Origin: Planctomycetaceae bacterium | GTDB taxonomy: Bacteria > Planctomycetota > Phycisphaerae > Phycisphaerales > SM1A02 | Assembly (NCBI GenBank): GCA_002685335.1 | Contig: NYWY01000053.1 | Span: 1 to 34,998 of the forward strand | Reading direction: 5' to 3' | DNA length: 34,998 nucleotides | Part shown: positions 8,719 to 17,166 of the stretch, piece after piece | How positions within the stretch are numbered: the first letter of the stretch is position 1 | How the letters are laid out: each line of letters opens with the position of its first letter | Position numbers and translations under genes: made by a program | Notes under the pieces: generated by a model | Told to the model about the DNA's origin: nothing | Seen by the model: the letters and a program-made list of their open reading frames with translations, nothing else | The model's database searches: none

Positions 8719-10421
8719 CCGACGCCCCGTCCCATCGAGGCGAGGCGTCCCTTCGATTCATCGTCGCCTGCGGCGTGGCCCACGCGATCCTGATGACGCT
8801 GGTCTTCCCACCGATCGACGCCTGGTGGCTGGTGTTCATCGCCGGGTCGCCGGTCGCGGCCGCGACCGTCGCCGCCCGACGATTCCGGGTCGTCCTGCCG
8901 TGCCTGCTGGTTCCCATGATCGGCACCTGGCTCTGGCACCAGTGGTGGGTGACCGAGGTCAGTGCCGCGGGAATCGTCCCGATGGCCATCTACCTTGCCC
9001 TCTGGACCCCGCTGATCGCCTGGGTGATCCGACGACTGGCGCGAAGCCGGACCTTCGGCGGGTGGCCGCTCGCATTGCTCGTGCCCCTGGCCTGGACCGG
9101 CGTGGAGTTCCTGCGGAGCGTCCTCGTGTTCGACGGCTATCCCTGGTACCTGCTGGGCCAGCCGCTCATCGGTTGGCTTCCCCTCGCCCAGCCCGCGGAC
9201 ATCGCCGGAATCAACGGACTCGCGATCCTCCCCGCGGCGACCGGCGGACTTCTTGCCGACTTTTTTCTCGGCCGCGGCTCCCGGTCGACTCGCCGTATCG
9301 CGAGCATCGCCACGGCCTCGCTCGTGGTGATCTGGACCGGGTACGGCCTGCTCCGGGTGCAACCACCCGGAACCGGCCGCCTCGGCCCCGCGATCCTCGC
9401 GATCCAGACCGTCCTGCCGCAGTCCAACAAGGTCGGCTGGTCACCCCGCGACCAGTGGGACGACACCGTCGGATTCGCCCGCCAGACGATCGAGGCCGCG
9501 GAGGCGGTTCGTGCGAATGGCGGCCGAATCGACCTCATCGCCTGGCCCGAAACGATGCTCCCCGGCATCGGGATCGAACCGGCCTCCACCGCGGTGATGG
9601 AGGAGGCGGGATGGTGGCCGGGAAATCGATTCGCGGAACTGGCCATGGAACTCCAGTCGGAGACTGGCGTGCCGCTGCTTCTGGGCAGTGCTTCCTTCGA
9701 AGGTCTCCGAAGAGAGACGACCGAAGACGGCCCGACCCTCGCGTGGGACCGGCGGTTCAACAGCGTCTACCTCCTCGATGAACGAGGTCCCGAAGCCGCG
9801 ACCCGATACGACAAGGTCTTCCTCACGCCCTTCGGCGAGCGAATGCCCTACATCTCCAGTTGGCCCTGGCTGGAGCAGCGGATGCTCGACATCGGAGCCC
9901 GCGGCATGCAGTTCGACCTCGATGCCGCGAGCGATCCGGTGCGGTTGATTCTGGAATGGCGTCGCCCGACCGAAGACGTCCTCGGATCGACCGGAATCGG
10001 AACCCCGATCTGCTTCGAGGACACCGTGCCGTCGGTCTGCCGAGATCTGGTCTGGGAGAATGGCCGAAAACTCGCTCCACTCCTCCTCAATGCGAGCAAC
10101 GACGGCTGGTTCGGGCCGTATCCCGGGCCCCGCTCGACCCATCTGCAGCTCGCCCGATTTCGCTCGATCGAAAATCGAGTGCCCATGGTCCGAGCGGTCA
10201 ACACCGGCCGCAGCGCCTGGATCGACTCGTCCGGCCGACTGCGAGCGGCGGCCCCCGCATTGGTTGCCGATGCGATCCTGGCCGAGACCGAACTCGACGA
10301 CCGCCGGCCGCCATTCGCCACCCTGGGAGAACGCCCGATCTGGTCGCTCACCCTGATCTGCATCCTGATGCTGATCTGGAGCGGGTTGGATTCCCGCCGC
10401 ACGAATCCCAGGAATTCGTGA
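8715..10421 (+). CDS. lnt: Apolipoprotein N-acyltransferase
   Basis: Inner-membrane enzyme that adds the third acyl chain to the N-terminal cysteine of lipoproteins. The 568 residues comprise an N-terminal membrane region of about seven hydrophobic segments (to roughly residue 220) and a periplasmic nitrilase domain. The catalytic Glu-Lys-Cys triad is intact: Glu279 in AWPETMLPG, Lys367 in DKVFLTPFGERMPY and Cys433 in TPICFEDTVP. The LLNASNDGWFG block and the final membrane anchor (SLTLICILMLIWSGL) are also present. I chose the GTG at 8715, which gives a four-base overlap with the accD stop. The open frame extends upstream into accD but has no similarity there. The next gene encodes a lipoprotein, a plausible substrate. 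Confidence 0.95.
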   Translation: MTDAPSHRGEASLRFIVACGVAHAILMTLVFPPIDAWWLVFIAGSPVAAATVAARRFRVVLPCLLVPMIGTWLWHQWWVTEVSAAGIVPMAIYLALWTPLIAWVIRRLARSRTFGGWPLALLVPLAWTGVEFLRSVLVFDGYPWYLLGQPLIGWLPLAQPADIAGINGLAILPAATGGLLADFFLGRGSRSTRRIASIATASLVVIWTGYGLLRVQPPGTGRLGPAILAIQTVLPQSNKVGWSPRDQWDDTVGFARQTIEAAEAVRANGGRIDLIAWPETMLPGIGIEPASTAVMEEAGWWPGNRFAELAMELQSETGVPLLLGSASFEGLRRETTEDGPTLAWDRRFNSVYLLDERGPEAATRYDKVFLTPFGERMPYISSWPWLEQRMLDIGARGMQFDLDAASDPVRLILEWRRPTEDVLGSTGIGTPICFEDTVPSVCRDLVWENGRKLAPLLLNASNDGWFGPYPGPRSTHLQLARFRSIENRVPMVRAVNTGRSAWIDSSGRLRAAAPALVADAILAETELDDRRPPFATLGERPIWSLTLICILMLIWSGLDSRRTNPRNS

Positions 10422-10465
10422 TACTGCCGACGTCGTATGCACGCGAACTCACGGAGGAGACGCAC

Positions 10466-11737
10466 ATGGATTCCAGACGTTCCCGACACGCTCGCTCCAC
10501 CCTCGGTCGACTGACCGTCGCTTCGATGGTGACCACGATCCCGTTCCTCACCGGATGCGTGAAGCCGGAAGAGGATCGTCCATGGAGCACCAAACAACAG
10601 AGCCTGGGACTCGAAAAAACGGTCTCCGGGCCGGTCGAGACCGTGGTCGCGACCGAAACCACCGTGGCCGCCTCGCCGCCCATCCCGGCCGCCGCGACCT
10701 CTGAAGAGGCCACGGACGTGATCCTGGACGTGGACGTGACGGACACGGCCGTGGCCGAGTCGGTGATTCTCTCCGGCAACTCGCCGGAAGATCGCGCCCG
10801 AACGTGGCTGGAGACCGCGGCGCAGAACGACTATTCCCTGGTTCGAGCCTACGCCTTCGAGGCGATGCAGCATGCCCCGGCGCTGCTGCAGGAGATCGGT
10901 CCCCGAGGACTGGTCGACGAGAATCGAGGCGTTCGCTTCGTGAGCACCATGGCCATGGGGCGGGCGAATCTCGATCGCCTGGCACCCTTGATCGAGCCCG
11001 GCCTCCTCGACGAAAGCGAATCGGTGCAGGCCGCATCGATTTTCGCCCTGCGACGATTCGGACTCCCAGCCAACCCATCGCCCCTCGCGATGATGGCGAT
11101 GAGCGAGGATCTCGAAATTCGTGGCAACGCGACCATGATTCTGGGGATGCTGGGAAATCCGTCCGCCATTCCGATCATCGACAACGCCCTGGGCCACGGT
11201 CTCCGCCTGCAGAATCCGATGCGGGTTCGAATCACCGAACTCCAGGCCGCCGAGGCCCTGGTCAGTCTCGGTGACGACGCGGACATCGAACCGATCCGAG
11301 CGGCCCTCTTCGCACCGGTCGAACAGGGCGAACTCACCGTGCTGGCCTGCGACATGCTCGGCCGGCTCGGGGACCAGCAGGCCCGCTCGATGCTCATGCG
11401 ACTGGTCATTGCCGACGGGAATCAACGACGTCCGGCGGAAATCCGCGTGGCGGCCGCCGGTGCGATCTACCGGCTTCCCGCCCCTCATGAGCCCGGCCTG
11501 GAGCGAGTTCTCCTCGAGTATGTGACGGCGGAGGACCCCCGACTCCGCACCCAGGTCGCCGGTGCTCTCGCCCACGTACCGGCCCCGGAAGCCCGCGCCG
11601 CCCTCGATCGACTCCTCGCGGACGAGGATCTCGTGGTCCGAACCGCGGCTGCGGGGGGGTTGCTGGCCCTCGAACGAAGCCGGGAAGGTGCCGTGGGCGG
11701 CCCGTCCCCGAACCTCGCAATCTCACCTCCGGATTGA
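10466..11737 (+). CDS. Lipoprotein with HEAT-like repeats
   Basis: A 423-residue predicted lipoprotein. The N-terminus has arginines, a hydrophobic stretch and the lipobox L-T-G-C with the acylated cysteine at residue 31. A Thr/Val/Ala-rich linker follows to about residue 90. The rest is built of about 30-residue alpha-helical repeats of HEAT / PBS-lyase type, for example AASIFALRRFG, GNATMILGMLGNPSAI and TQVAGALAHVPAPEARAALDRL. Such solenoids are protein-binding scaffolds. The ATG at 10466 has GGAGGA at good distance. It starts 44 bases after lnt. Its 3' end overlaps the -35 box of the next promoter. Function is not recognised; a role in envelope assembly is only suggested by the neighbours. 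Confidence 0.85.
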   Translation: MDSRRSRHARSTLGRLTVASMVTTIPFLTGCVKPEEDRPWSTKQQSLGLEKTVSGPVETVVATETTVAASPPIPAAATSEEATDVILDVDVTDTAVAESVILSGNSPEDRARTWLETAAQNDYSLVRAYAFEAMQHAPALLQEIGPRGLVDENRGVRFVSTMAMGRANLDRLAPLIEPGLLDESESVQAASIFALRRFGLPANPSPLAMMAMSEDLEIRGNATMILGMLGNPSAIPIIDNALGHGLRLQNPMRVRITELQAAEALVSLGDDADIEPIRAALFAPVEQGELTVLACDMLGRLGDQQARSMLMRLVIADGNQRRPAEIRVAAAGAIYRLPAPHEPGLERVLLEYVTAEDPRLRTQVAGALAHVPAPEARAALDRLLADEDLVVRTAAAGGLLALERSREGAVGGPSPNLAISPPD

Positions 11738-11763
11738 CACCAACCCCGGATTTGAGGTACAAG
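11734..11763 (+). promoter_or_regulatory. Sigma-70 promoter for the coiled-coil protein gene
   Basis: A perfect TTGACA (11734-11739), an 18-base spacer and TACAAG (11758-11763). The -35 box overlaps the stop codon of the HEAT-repeat lipoprotein gene. Transcription would start near 11770, leaving a leader of about 160 bases before the GTG at 11931. The leader holds a perfect 12-base palindrome, GACGGCGCCGTC (11900-11911), just before the ribosome site. I recognise no known riboswitch in it. Confidence 0.6.
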
Positions 11764-11930
11764 AAACCCGATGGGCGGACCTGCGTATGGATACGCTCCC
11801 GGGTTCGTCCTGACCTTGATCTCTCCGTCGCTCCGCGACTCACAGAATCGTCTCCCCGGTGACCCCGAACGTCGGCGTCACCACCACTTCGGCTCCGATG
11901 ACGGCGCCGTCGGCTGAAAGGATTCCGCTC

Positions 11931-12824
11931 GTGCATCTCCTGACCAAGCTCTTCATCGTCCTCGTTTGTCTTCTCGCGGTGATGATCACCCCGCTCGTGG
12001 CAGTCAACGCGGTCAACGAGTCGAGCAACAAGGCGAAGTTGGCCGAAATGACGTCGAAGCGAAACGCACTGGCGGAGGCCCTCAAGGCCGGCGACCAGAT
12101 TCGCATGTCGACCGACCAGAGTTACGCGGTGAAGACCAAGGAACTCGAAATGCGGATCGCCGAGACGCAGAAGGACTACGACTCCGCCATCGCCGACAGC
12201 ACCCGACTCCAGGGCGAGCTCGCGGATTCCCGCAGCGGCCAGGAAGACATCCGGGCCCGGATCGGCATGATGGCCCAGACGCAGGACGCCCAGCGTCAGC
12301 TCAGCGAGACGCTGGTCACCGAACTCCGCGACCTCCGACAGCGAGCCGTCAGCGCCGAGCGTGAAGCGGTCGACCTGGAAGAGGAACTGGGAATCGTTCG
12401 CTCCCGCCTGGAAATCGCCCAGGCCGCCCGCCGAGCCCTGCAGGAAGAAGTCCAGCAGCTCAACGACGAGCGTGACTCCGCGATGGACACCATCGCCCGG
12501 TACGTCGCCTACATCGGCGAGCTTCCCTCGGCCCGTGCCGGCGCGACTGCCGGCTACCAGCCCGCCGACCGAAATCTTTCCTCCACCATCATCAACGTCC
12601 GTCGCTCCGAGGATTCGACCCTCGCCGAGATCAACGCCGGCAGCCGGGATGGTGTTCAGGAAGGCTGGGTCCTCACCATCGCGGACGGCAGTCGTTTCGT
12701 CGGGAATCTCCGAATCATCGAGGTCGATGTCAACCGATCCACCGGCGTCATCGAACTCGAGGATCAGGATTCCCGCGGTGCGGTTCGGTCCGGCCAGCGA
12801 GCCATCGCCCGCAAGGGCCAGTGA
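11931..12824 (+). CDS. Membrane-anchored coiled-coil protein with MreC-like layout
   Basis: A 297-residue protein of unknown function. It has an N-terminal membrane segment (residues 3-25, LFIVLVCLLAVMITPLVAV), a long charged helical region with heptad character (about 30-195, for example LEEELGIVRSRLEIAQ), then a beta-rich domain of about 90 residues. That domain contains EINAGSRDGVQEGWVLTI, FVGNLRIIEV and RSTGVIEL, a pattern like the beta domain of MreC (compare VVNKGRGFGVTPGAIAI in MreC of this window). I chose the GTG at 11931 because AAAGGA sits eight bases upstream; earlier in-frame starts lack this and would put extra residues before the membrane segment. It has its own promoter and lies next to mreBCD, so a role in wall elongation or cell shape is a reasonable inference. 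Confidence 0.75.
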   Translation: MHLLTKLFIVLVCLLAVMITPLVAVNAVNESSNKAKLAEMTSKRNALAEALKAGDQIRMSTDQSYAVKTKELEMRIAETQKDYDSAIADSTRLQGELADSRSGQEDIRARIGMMAQTQDAQRQLSETLVTELRDLRQRAVSAEREAVDLEEELGIVRSRLEIAQAARRALQEEVQQLNDERDSAMDTIARYVAYIGELPSARAGATAGYQPADRNLSSTIINVRRSEDSTLAEINAGSRDGVQEGWVLTIADGSRFVGNLRIIEVDVNRSTGVIELEDQDSRGAVRSGQRAIARKGQ

Positions 12825-12900
12825 TCGAAACCCGCCCAGGTCCGCTTCCCGCATCGTCCACCCGGCGGATTGAATCCGCTCCTCTTGGAACGTCCTCCCC

Positions 12901-13110
12901 ATGAGCATGATGAACGCTCCAGTCCGTCGCACCGGTGGTGACCTCGACGTCTACACCGGACTTCTCTTCGCCGCCTTCGTGGTCCTCGCCACCGGCGTGA
13001 CGACCATCGCCATGGCCAACATGAAGCAGGTCGAGTCCCCCGAACGGGGCCAGTCGATCCAGACCGAGTCCGTCCTGTTCGGCGTGCCGGGCTTCGAAGT
13101 CATCAAGTGA
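12901..13110 (+). CDS. Small single-span membrane protein
   Basis: A 69-residue protein with an N-terminal cytoplasmic stretch, one clear membrane segment (YTGLLFAAFVVLATGVTTIA, about residues 18-37) and a short hydrophilic tail ending GVPGFEVIK. It starts 76 bases after the coiled-coil gene and ends 104 bases before a hairpin terminator, so the two genes probably form one transcript. Two ATGs (12901 and 12907) are near; neither has a strong ribosome site. I do not recognise the family. It may be a small partner of the coiled-coil protein. Confidence 0.65.
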   Translation: MSMMNAPVRRTGGDLDVYTGLLFAAFVVLATGVTTIAMANMKQVESPERGQSIQTESVLFGVPGFEVIK

Positions 13111-13214
13111 CTCCGGGAGGGTCTCACAAGCCCTCATGGCCCCGGAGACGGGCCCAGGTCCCCCTCGACCCTTCGGGGAGTGACCAGACCCCGTCACAGG
13201 ACTCCAGAACGACT

Positions 13215-13242
13215 GACGGGCGATCCGCAAGGATCGCCCGTC
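13215..13242 (+). terminator. Hairpin terminator between the coiled-coil/TM genes and mreB
   Basis: A perfect 12-base-pair stem (GACGGGCGATCC / GGATCGCCCGTC) closed by a GCAA tetraloop. It is followed by GCCGTTTCC, only a short T run, so it may be a strong pausing or RNA-stabilising hairpin as well as a terminator. It separates the small membrane protein gene from mreB. The rest of the 282-base gap has a TATTCT (13301) without a good -35 box. Confidence 0.65.
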
Positions 13243-13392
13243 GCCGTTTCCGGGTCGGGAGAGGCTCTGATCTCCGAAATCACCGTTTCCGGAGTCCGGA
13301 TATTCTCGAAAACGGCCCCGGGCATCCGATAGGCCCCGATACGAGGTTCTCGACAGGACTTCGGAACCGCCTGACTCCGCTCGGACTCTCAC

Positions 13393-14445
13393 ATGCTCCT
13401 TGATTCGATCCTCGGTTGGTTCAGCGTCGACATGGGTATCGACCTGGGTACCTGCAACACCCTCGTCTGCGTTCGAGGCGAGGGAATCGTGCTGAACGAG
13501 CCCTCGGTGGTCGCGGTTCGCAAGGGCACGAACCGAGTCATCAACAACGGCACGGCGGTGGGCTGGGCCGCCAAGGACATGTTGGGCAAGACTCCCGGTT
13601 CGATCACCGCGGTCCGGCCGTTGAAGGACGGGGTGATCAGCGACTTCGAAATCACCGAAGCCATGCTCAGCTACTTCATCAAGAAGGTGAACGGCCGGAG
13701 CCGAGTGTTCGGACCCCGTGTGGTGATCGCCATCCCCTCGGGGATCACCGCGGTGGAAAAACGAGCGGTGCTCGACTCCGCGGAGCGGGCTGGCGCCCGC
13801 AAGGTCTATCTGGTCGAAGAGCCCATGGCCGCCGGCATCGGCGCCGGCCTTCCGATCTCCGAACCCACCGCGAGCATGATCGTCGACATCGGCGGTGGCA
13901 CCACGGAAGTCGCCATCATGTCCCTTGCGGACATCGCGAGCTGCGAGAGCGTCCGGGTCGCCGGTGACGACTTCGACGAAGCGATCATCAGCCACATGAA
14001 GAAGACCTACGGGCTCACGATCGGCGAACAGACGGCGGAACGGATCAAGATCGAAATCGGGTCCGCCGCCCCGGTGGGGGAATCGATGAACATGGAGGTC
14101 CGTGGACGCGACATGGTCACCGGGCTGCCCCGCAAGACGGTGGTCACCAGCGACGAGATTCGCGAAGCGTTGACCGAACCCGTGAACCAGATCGTCGAGG
14201 CGGTCATCCGGACCCTGGAGCATGCCGAACCCGAACTCTCCGCGGACCTCGTCGACAACGGCATCATGCTGGCCGGCGGCGGCGCCCTGCTCCGAGGAAT
14301 GGACGTGGTGATCTCCAACGCCACCGGACTGGACGTCCGCATCGCGGAAGACCCTCTGACCTGCGTCGCCCGGGGGACCAGCATCTACCTCGAAAGTCTC
14401 GAGGACTGGAAAGCCACTCTCGAGTCGGACCTCGAGGAGGTCTGA
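13393..14445 (+). CDS. mreB: Rod-shape-determining protein MreB
   Basis: Bacterial actin that forms membrane-associated filaments guiding lateral peptidoglycan synthesis. The 350 residues show the actin-fold nucleotide motifs: VDMGIDLGTCNTLV (phosphate 1), VVIAIPSGITAVEKRA (connect), MIVDIGGGTTEVAIMS (phosphate 2), KIEIGSA, and MLAGGGALLRGMD (adenosine). The hydrophobic start MLLDSILGWF may be the membrane-binding helix seen in MreB of Gram-negative bacteria. The ATG at 13393 follows CGGA seven bases away. It is the first gene of an mreB-mreC-mreD cluster. Many planctomycetes are reported to lack MreB, so its presence fits a lineage that keeps elongation machinery. Confidence 0.97.
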   Translation: MLLDSILGWFSVDMGIDLGTCNTLVCVRGEGIVLNEPSVVAVRKGTNRVINNGTAVGWAAKDMLGKTPGSITAVRPLKDGVISDFEITEAMLSYFIKKVNGRSRVFGPRVVIAIPSGITAVEKRAVLDSAERAGARKVYLVEEPMAAGIGAGLPISEPTASMIVDIGGGTTEVAIMSLADIASCESVRVAGDDFDEAIISHMKKTYGLTIGEQTAERIKIEIGSAAPVGESMNMEVRGRDMVTGLPRKTVVTSDEIREALTEPVNQIVEAVIRTLEHAEPELSADLVDNGIMLAGGGALLRGMDVVISNATGLDVRIAEDPLTCVARGTSIYLESLEDWKATLESDLEEV

Positions 14446-14521
14446 GTCCCTTCCGCCCGGGAGCCGGCCCATCGCACGCCACGGAACGCCGAGACCGACG
14501 CCTTTCACCTTCGCGGTCGCG

Positions 14522-15331
14522 ATGGTGCTGGTGGTCTCGGTTCTCCCCGCCCGCTGGCTCACTCCATGGACCGGACGCCTGGGCGAACTCGTCGGACTTC
14601 CCCTGGTCCCGCTGGGGGATGGAATGACCGCGGTCCGGATCTGGCTCGAAGGCGAGCCTCCGGGGACCGTCGACTCCGTCGAAGCGGATCAACTCTGGAA
14701 GGAGGTCGCCTACTTCCGTCGTGAATTGAGCGCCGCCCGGGAGAAGATCCGCTCGCTCCGAGCGCAGCTCGCCGCCGTCCAGCAGTTCGAAGACCTCCTG
14801 ACCGACGAGGGCCTTCGTCCCCGCACGGTGATCGCCCGGACCGTCCGGACCACCCCGACCCGCTCCGGCGAGCACCTGGTGGTGGTGAACAAGGGACGAG
14901 GTTTCGGGGTCACTCCCGGGGCCATCGCGATCCACAACGAAGACATCCTCGTCGGCTACGTGCTCGAGGGCGTCGGCAGTACGACCGCGACCATTCGCCC
15001 GCTGCCTTCGGTGGAAACCGGAAGAATTCGGGGAATCATCGCCTCGGATGACGACTCGAATCCGGTGCAGGTGATGCTCGCTCCCGAAGGTGACGGCTGG
15101 ACGTCCGCGATTCCCACGGCGATGAAGCAGCGAGTGACCGTCGGCTCCATGGTGCGGCTCTCCGACGATCGATGGCGATGGGCCCAGGGGTACCGAATCG
15201 GCCGGGTGGCCGGGATCGAGCCCTTGGAATCAAATCCCACTCTCCAGACCCTCACCATCGAACCCCTGGCTGATCCCCAGGAGGTCCGGAGCCTGCTCCT
15301 GATCTGCGATCCTCCGGAGGGTGCCGGATGA
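14522..15331 (+). CDS. mreC: Rod-shape-determining protein MreC
   Basis: Links MreB filaments to periplasmic wall enzymes. The product has a short hydrophobic N-terminus, a coiled coil (about residues 55-95, LWKEVAYFRRELSAAREKI) and the paired beta domains of MreC (VVVNKGRGFGVTPGAIAI, DILVGYVLEGVG, TVGSMVRLS, YRIGRVAGIE). The coordinates use the first ATG, at 14522, but that start cuts the membrane helix and has no ribosome site. Upstream codons in frame continue a plausible anchor (TPFTFAVAMVLVVSVLP). An ATC at 14471 has GGGAG seven bases before it and may be the true start. It lies 76 bases after mreB, and its stop overlaps the mreD ATG by four bases. Confidence 0.88.
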   Translation: MVLVVSVLPARWLTPWTGRLGELVGLPLVPLGDGMTAVRIWLEGEPPGTVDSVEADQLWKEVAYFRRELSAAREKIRSLRAQLAAVQQFEDLLTDEGLRPRTVIARTVRTTPTRSGEHLVVVNKGRGFGVTPGAIAIHNEDILVGYVLEGVGSTTATIRPLPSVETGRIRGIIASDDDSNPVQVMLAPEGDGWTSAIPTAMKQRVTVGSMVRLSDDRWRWAQGYRIGRVAGIEPLESNPTLQTLTIEPLADPQEVRSLLLICDPPEGAG

Positions 15332-15885
15332 ATCTCGGCATCTACATCGTGGTGCTGCTGATCTGCGTGGCCCTGGACACGAGCCTGCTTCCGGTCATCG
15401 CGATCGGCGGAGTGGCCCCGATGTCCACTGCGACCCTGGTCGTCTTCGTCGCCCTCTTCGCCCCCCGAAGCACCGCGCTCTGGGCGGCACTGACCGCGGG
15501 GCTGCTGCTCGATCTCTCCCTGCCTGCCGCCGCCACCGGCGATCGAACCCTCTTCGTGCCGGGACCCTATGCCCTCGGCTTCGCCTTCGGAACCCAACTG
15601 GTCCTGCTGCTTCGGTCGATGGTCTTCCGCCGAAATCCCGTCGCGGTCGGACTCCTCACCGCGCCGTTTCTGGTGGCCGTGACCCTGGTCTGGATGACGA
15701 TCTGGTCCGTGCGAGGGTTCGACTCCGACACCGTCGTGCCCTGGGAAGGTCGGAACGCACTGGCGGAATTCCTGCATCGTCTCGGCTGGGCCGCCTACAG
15801 CGGAGGGTTTGGAATCGCCTTTGGATGGCTCCTCCTGTTCAGCTGGCCGGCGTGGCGCTTCGACCTCGGTTCCCTTCGTCGCTGA
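15328..15885 (+). CDS. mreD: Rod-shape-determining protein MreD
   Basis: Integral membrane partner of MreC. The 185 residues hold five to six hydrophobic segments (IYIVVLLICVALDTSLLPVI, TATLVVFVALFAP, TALWAALTAGLLLDLSLP, YALGFAFGTQLVLLLRSM, LLTAPFLVAVTLVWMTIWSV, YSGGFGIAFGWLLLFSW), the usual size and layout of MreD. The internal GLLLDLS is typical of the family. MreD varies strongly in sequence, so position directly after mreC with an ATGA overlap is a main part of the evidence. GGAGG lies eight bases before the ATG. Confidence 0.85.
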   Translation: MNLGIYIVVLLICVALDTSLLPVIAIGGVAPMSTATLVVFVALFAPRSTALWAALTAGLLLDLSLPAAATGDRTLFVPGPYALGFAFGTQLVLLLRSMVFRRNPVAVGLLTAPFLVAVTLVWMTIWSVRGFDSDTVVPWEGRNALAEFLHRLGWAAYSGGFGIAFGWLLLFSWPAWRFDLGSLRR

Positions 15886-15924
15886 GTCGGCTTCGAAGAA
15901 TGCTCCTCCGGGTATCGTCGAGGC

Positions 15925-17166
15925 ATGAATGGACTTGTTCTTCTCGACGACGGCCGCGGACGATTCGGTCCCATGGTCGATCTCCGACCAAGTTTCGACC
16001 TGCGAAGCGGCATCCTCACCACCGCGGACCGAATCGGGCTCGCCAGCGGACTGCAACCCGTCGGGGCCCTCGTCCCCGAATCCCTGGCGGGCATGACCGG
16101 CGTCATCCATCCGGATCTGGCGATCAACCGTGTTCCGGATGGCGACGGCCCCTGGCTGGTGATCAACGGCCGACTGCTGAGCCCTCCGACCGGGGTCGGC
16201 CTGGAGCCCGGTACGGCCGAGATCGACCCATCCGACGGCTCGATTCGACGCGCCGTTCTGGGACGCGAAGAGATGGAAGCCCTGGTGACGGCCGAAACCC
16301 CCAGCGAAGCGATGCTTCCAGAGACGGTCAGGCGGGTGGAGCGGACCGAACCACCGCTTGCCTGCGCCGCCTGGGATGTCTTCACCGAAGCCGGCGCAAG
16401 GATCGGTTCGGACCTCGGACTGATGTCCAATGACGGCGAAGACCGCTGGATGAGACTCCACGGCGGCACCGTGATCGGGGACCATCCGATCCGCATCGAC
16501 CGCACCGCGACCCTCGATCCGCTGGTGGTGATCGACGCCCGTGACGGCGCGGTGGTGGTGGAGGCCCAGGCCCACATCGGCGCTCATGCGGTGCTGACCG
16601 GGCCGTGTGCCATTCTCCAGGGAACCCGCGTGGCCGCCCATGCGACCATCAAGTCCGACACCGTGATCGGCCCCGGATGCCGGATCGGCGGCGAAGTCGG
16701 AGGAACGATCTTCCAGGGCTTCGGGAACAAGAGCCACGAAGGCCACCTCGGCGACTCCTGGGTCGGAGAGTGGGTGAACCTCGGTGCCGCGACCGTCAAC
16801 AGCAATCTCCTGAACACCTACGGCGAGGTCTCGATGAGGCTGGAACCCGACGGCCCGCGACTTCGATCGGGACGGCGGTTCCTCGGGTGCGTGGTCGGCG
16901 ATCATGTCAAGACCGCGATCGGCACCCGAATCATGACCGGAACCGTGCTGGGCACCGGCGCGATGATCGCATCCTCCGTCCCGCCCCCGACGACGGTGGA
17001 ACGATTCGCGTGGACGACCGACGGCGGCGTTCGCCGGTACCAGATCGAGAAGTTTCTCGAGACGGCCCGGAACGTGCTTTCCCGCCGCGATCGCGAAGTC
17101 GACTCCGCCATGGAGAGTCGCCTGCGAGGACTTCACGCCATCATCAGCGGGAATGACCCGTCGTGA
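15925..17166 (+). CDS. GlmU-related sugar nucleotidyltransferase with left-handed beta-helix
   Basis: A 413-residue member of the GlmU-related family found in Bacteroidetes and planctomycetes (TIGR03991-like, from memory). The N-terminus has the family start GLVLLDDGRGRFGPMVDLR and DLRSGILTTADRI instead of the classical nucleotidyltransferase G-rich loop. The C-terminal part (about residues 190-345) is a hexapeptide-repeat beta-helix with IGDHPIRIDRTATLDPLVVI and the family signature GFGNKSHEGHLGDSWVG, EWVNLGAATVNSNL. It may supply UDP-N-acetylglucosamine or a related sugar nucleotide for the wall, which suits its place after mreBCD; the true substrate is unknown. It starts 39 bases after mreD, and its stop overlaps the polA GTG by four bases. 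Confidence 0.85.
   Translation: MNGLVLLDDGRGRFGPMVDLRPSFDLRSGILTTADRIGLASGLQPVGALVPESLAGMTGVIHPDLAINRVPDGDGPWLVINGRLLSPPTGVGLEPGTAEIDPSDGSIRRAVLGREEMEALVTAETPSEAMLPETVRRVERTEPPLACAAWDVFTEAGARIGSDLGLMSNDGEDRWMRLHGGTVIGDHPIRIDRTATLDPLVVIDARDGAVVVEAQAHIGAHAVLTGPCAILQGTRVAAHATIKSDTVIGPGCRIGGEVGGTIFQGFGNKSHEGHLGDSWVGEWVNLGAATVNSNLLNTYGEVSMRLEPDGPRLRSGRRFLGCVVGDHVKTAIGTRIMTGTVLGTGAMIASSVPPPTTVERFAWTTDGGVRRYQIEKFLETARNVLSRRDREVDSAMESRLRGLHAIISGNDPS

Noticed and set aside
10400..10420. Hairpin CACGAAT-7-ATTCGTG at the end of lnt
   Set aside because: Only a seven-base stem inside coding sequence and no T run, so not called a terminator.
12748..14562. 604-codon open frame opposite mreB and the small membrane gene
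   Set aside because: It runs through a terminator hairpin and mreB; it has no recognisable domain.
14956..17136. 726-codon open frame opposite mreD and the GlmU-related gene
   Set aside because: Shadow of three plus-strand genes, two of which have family signatures.
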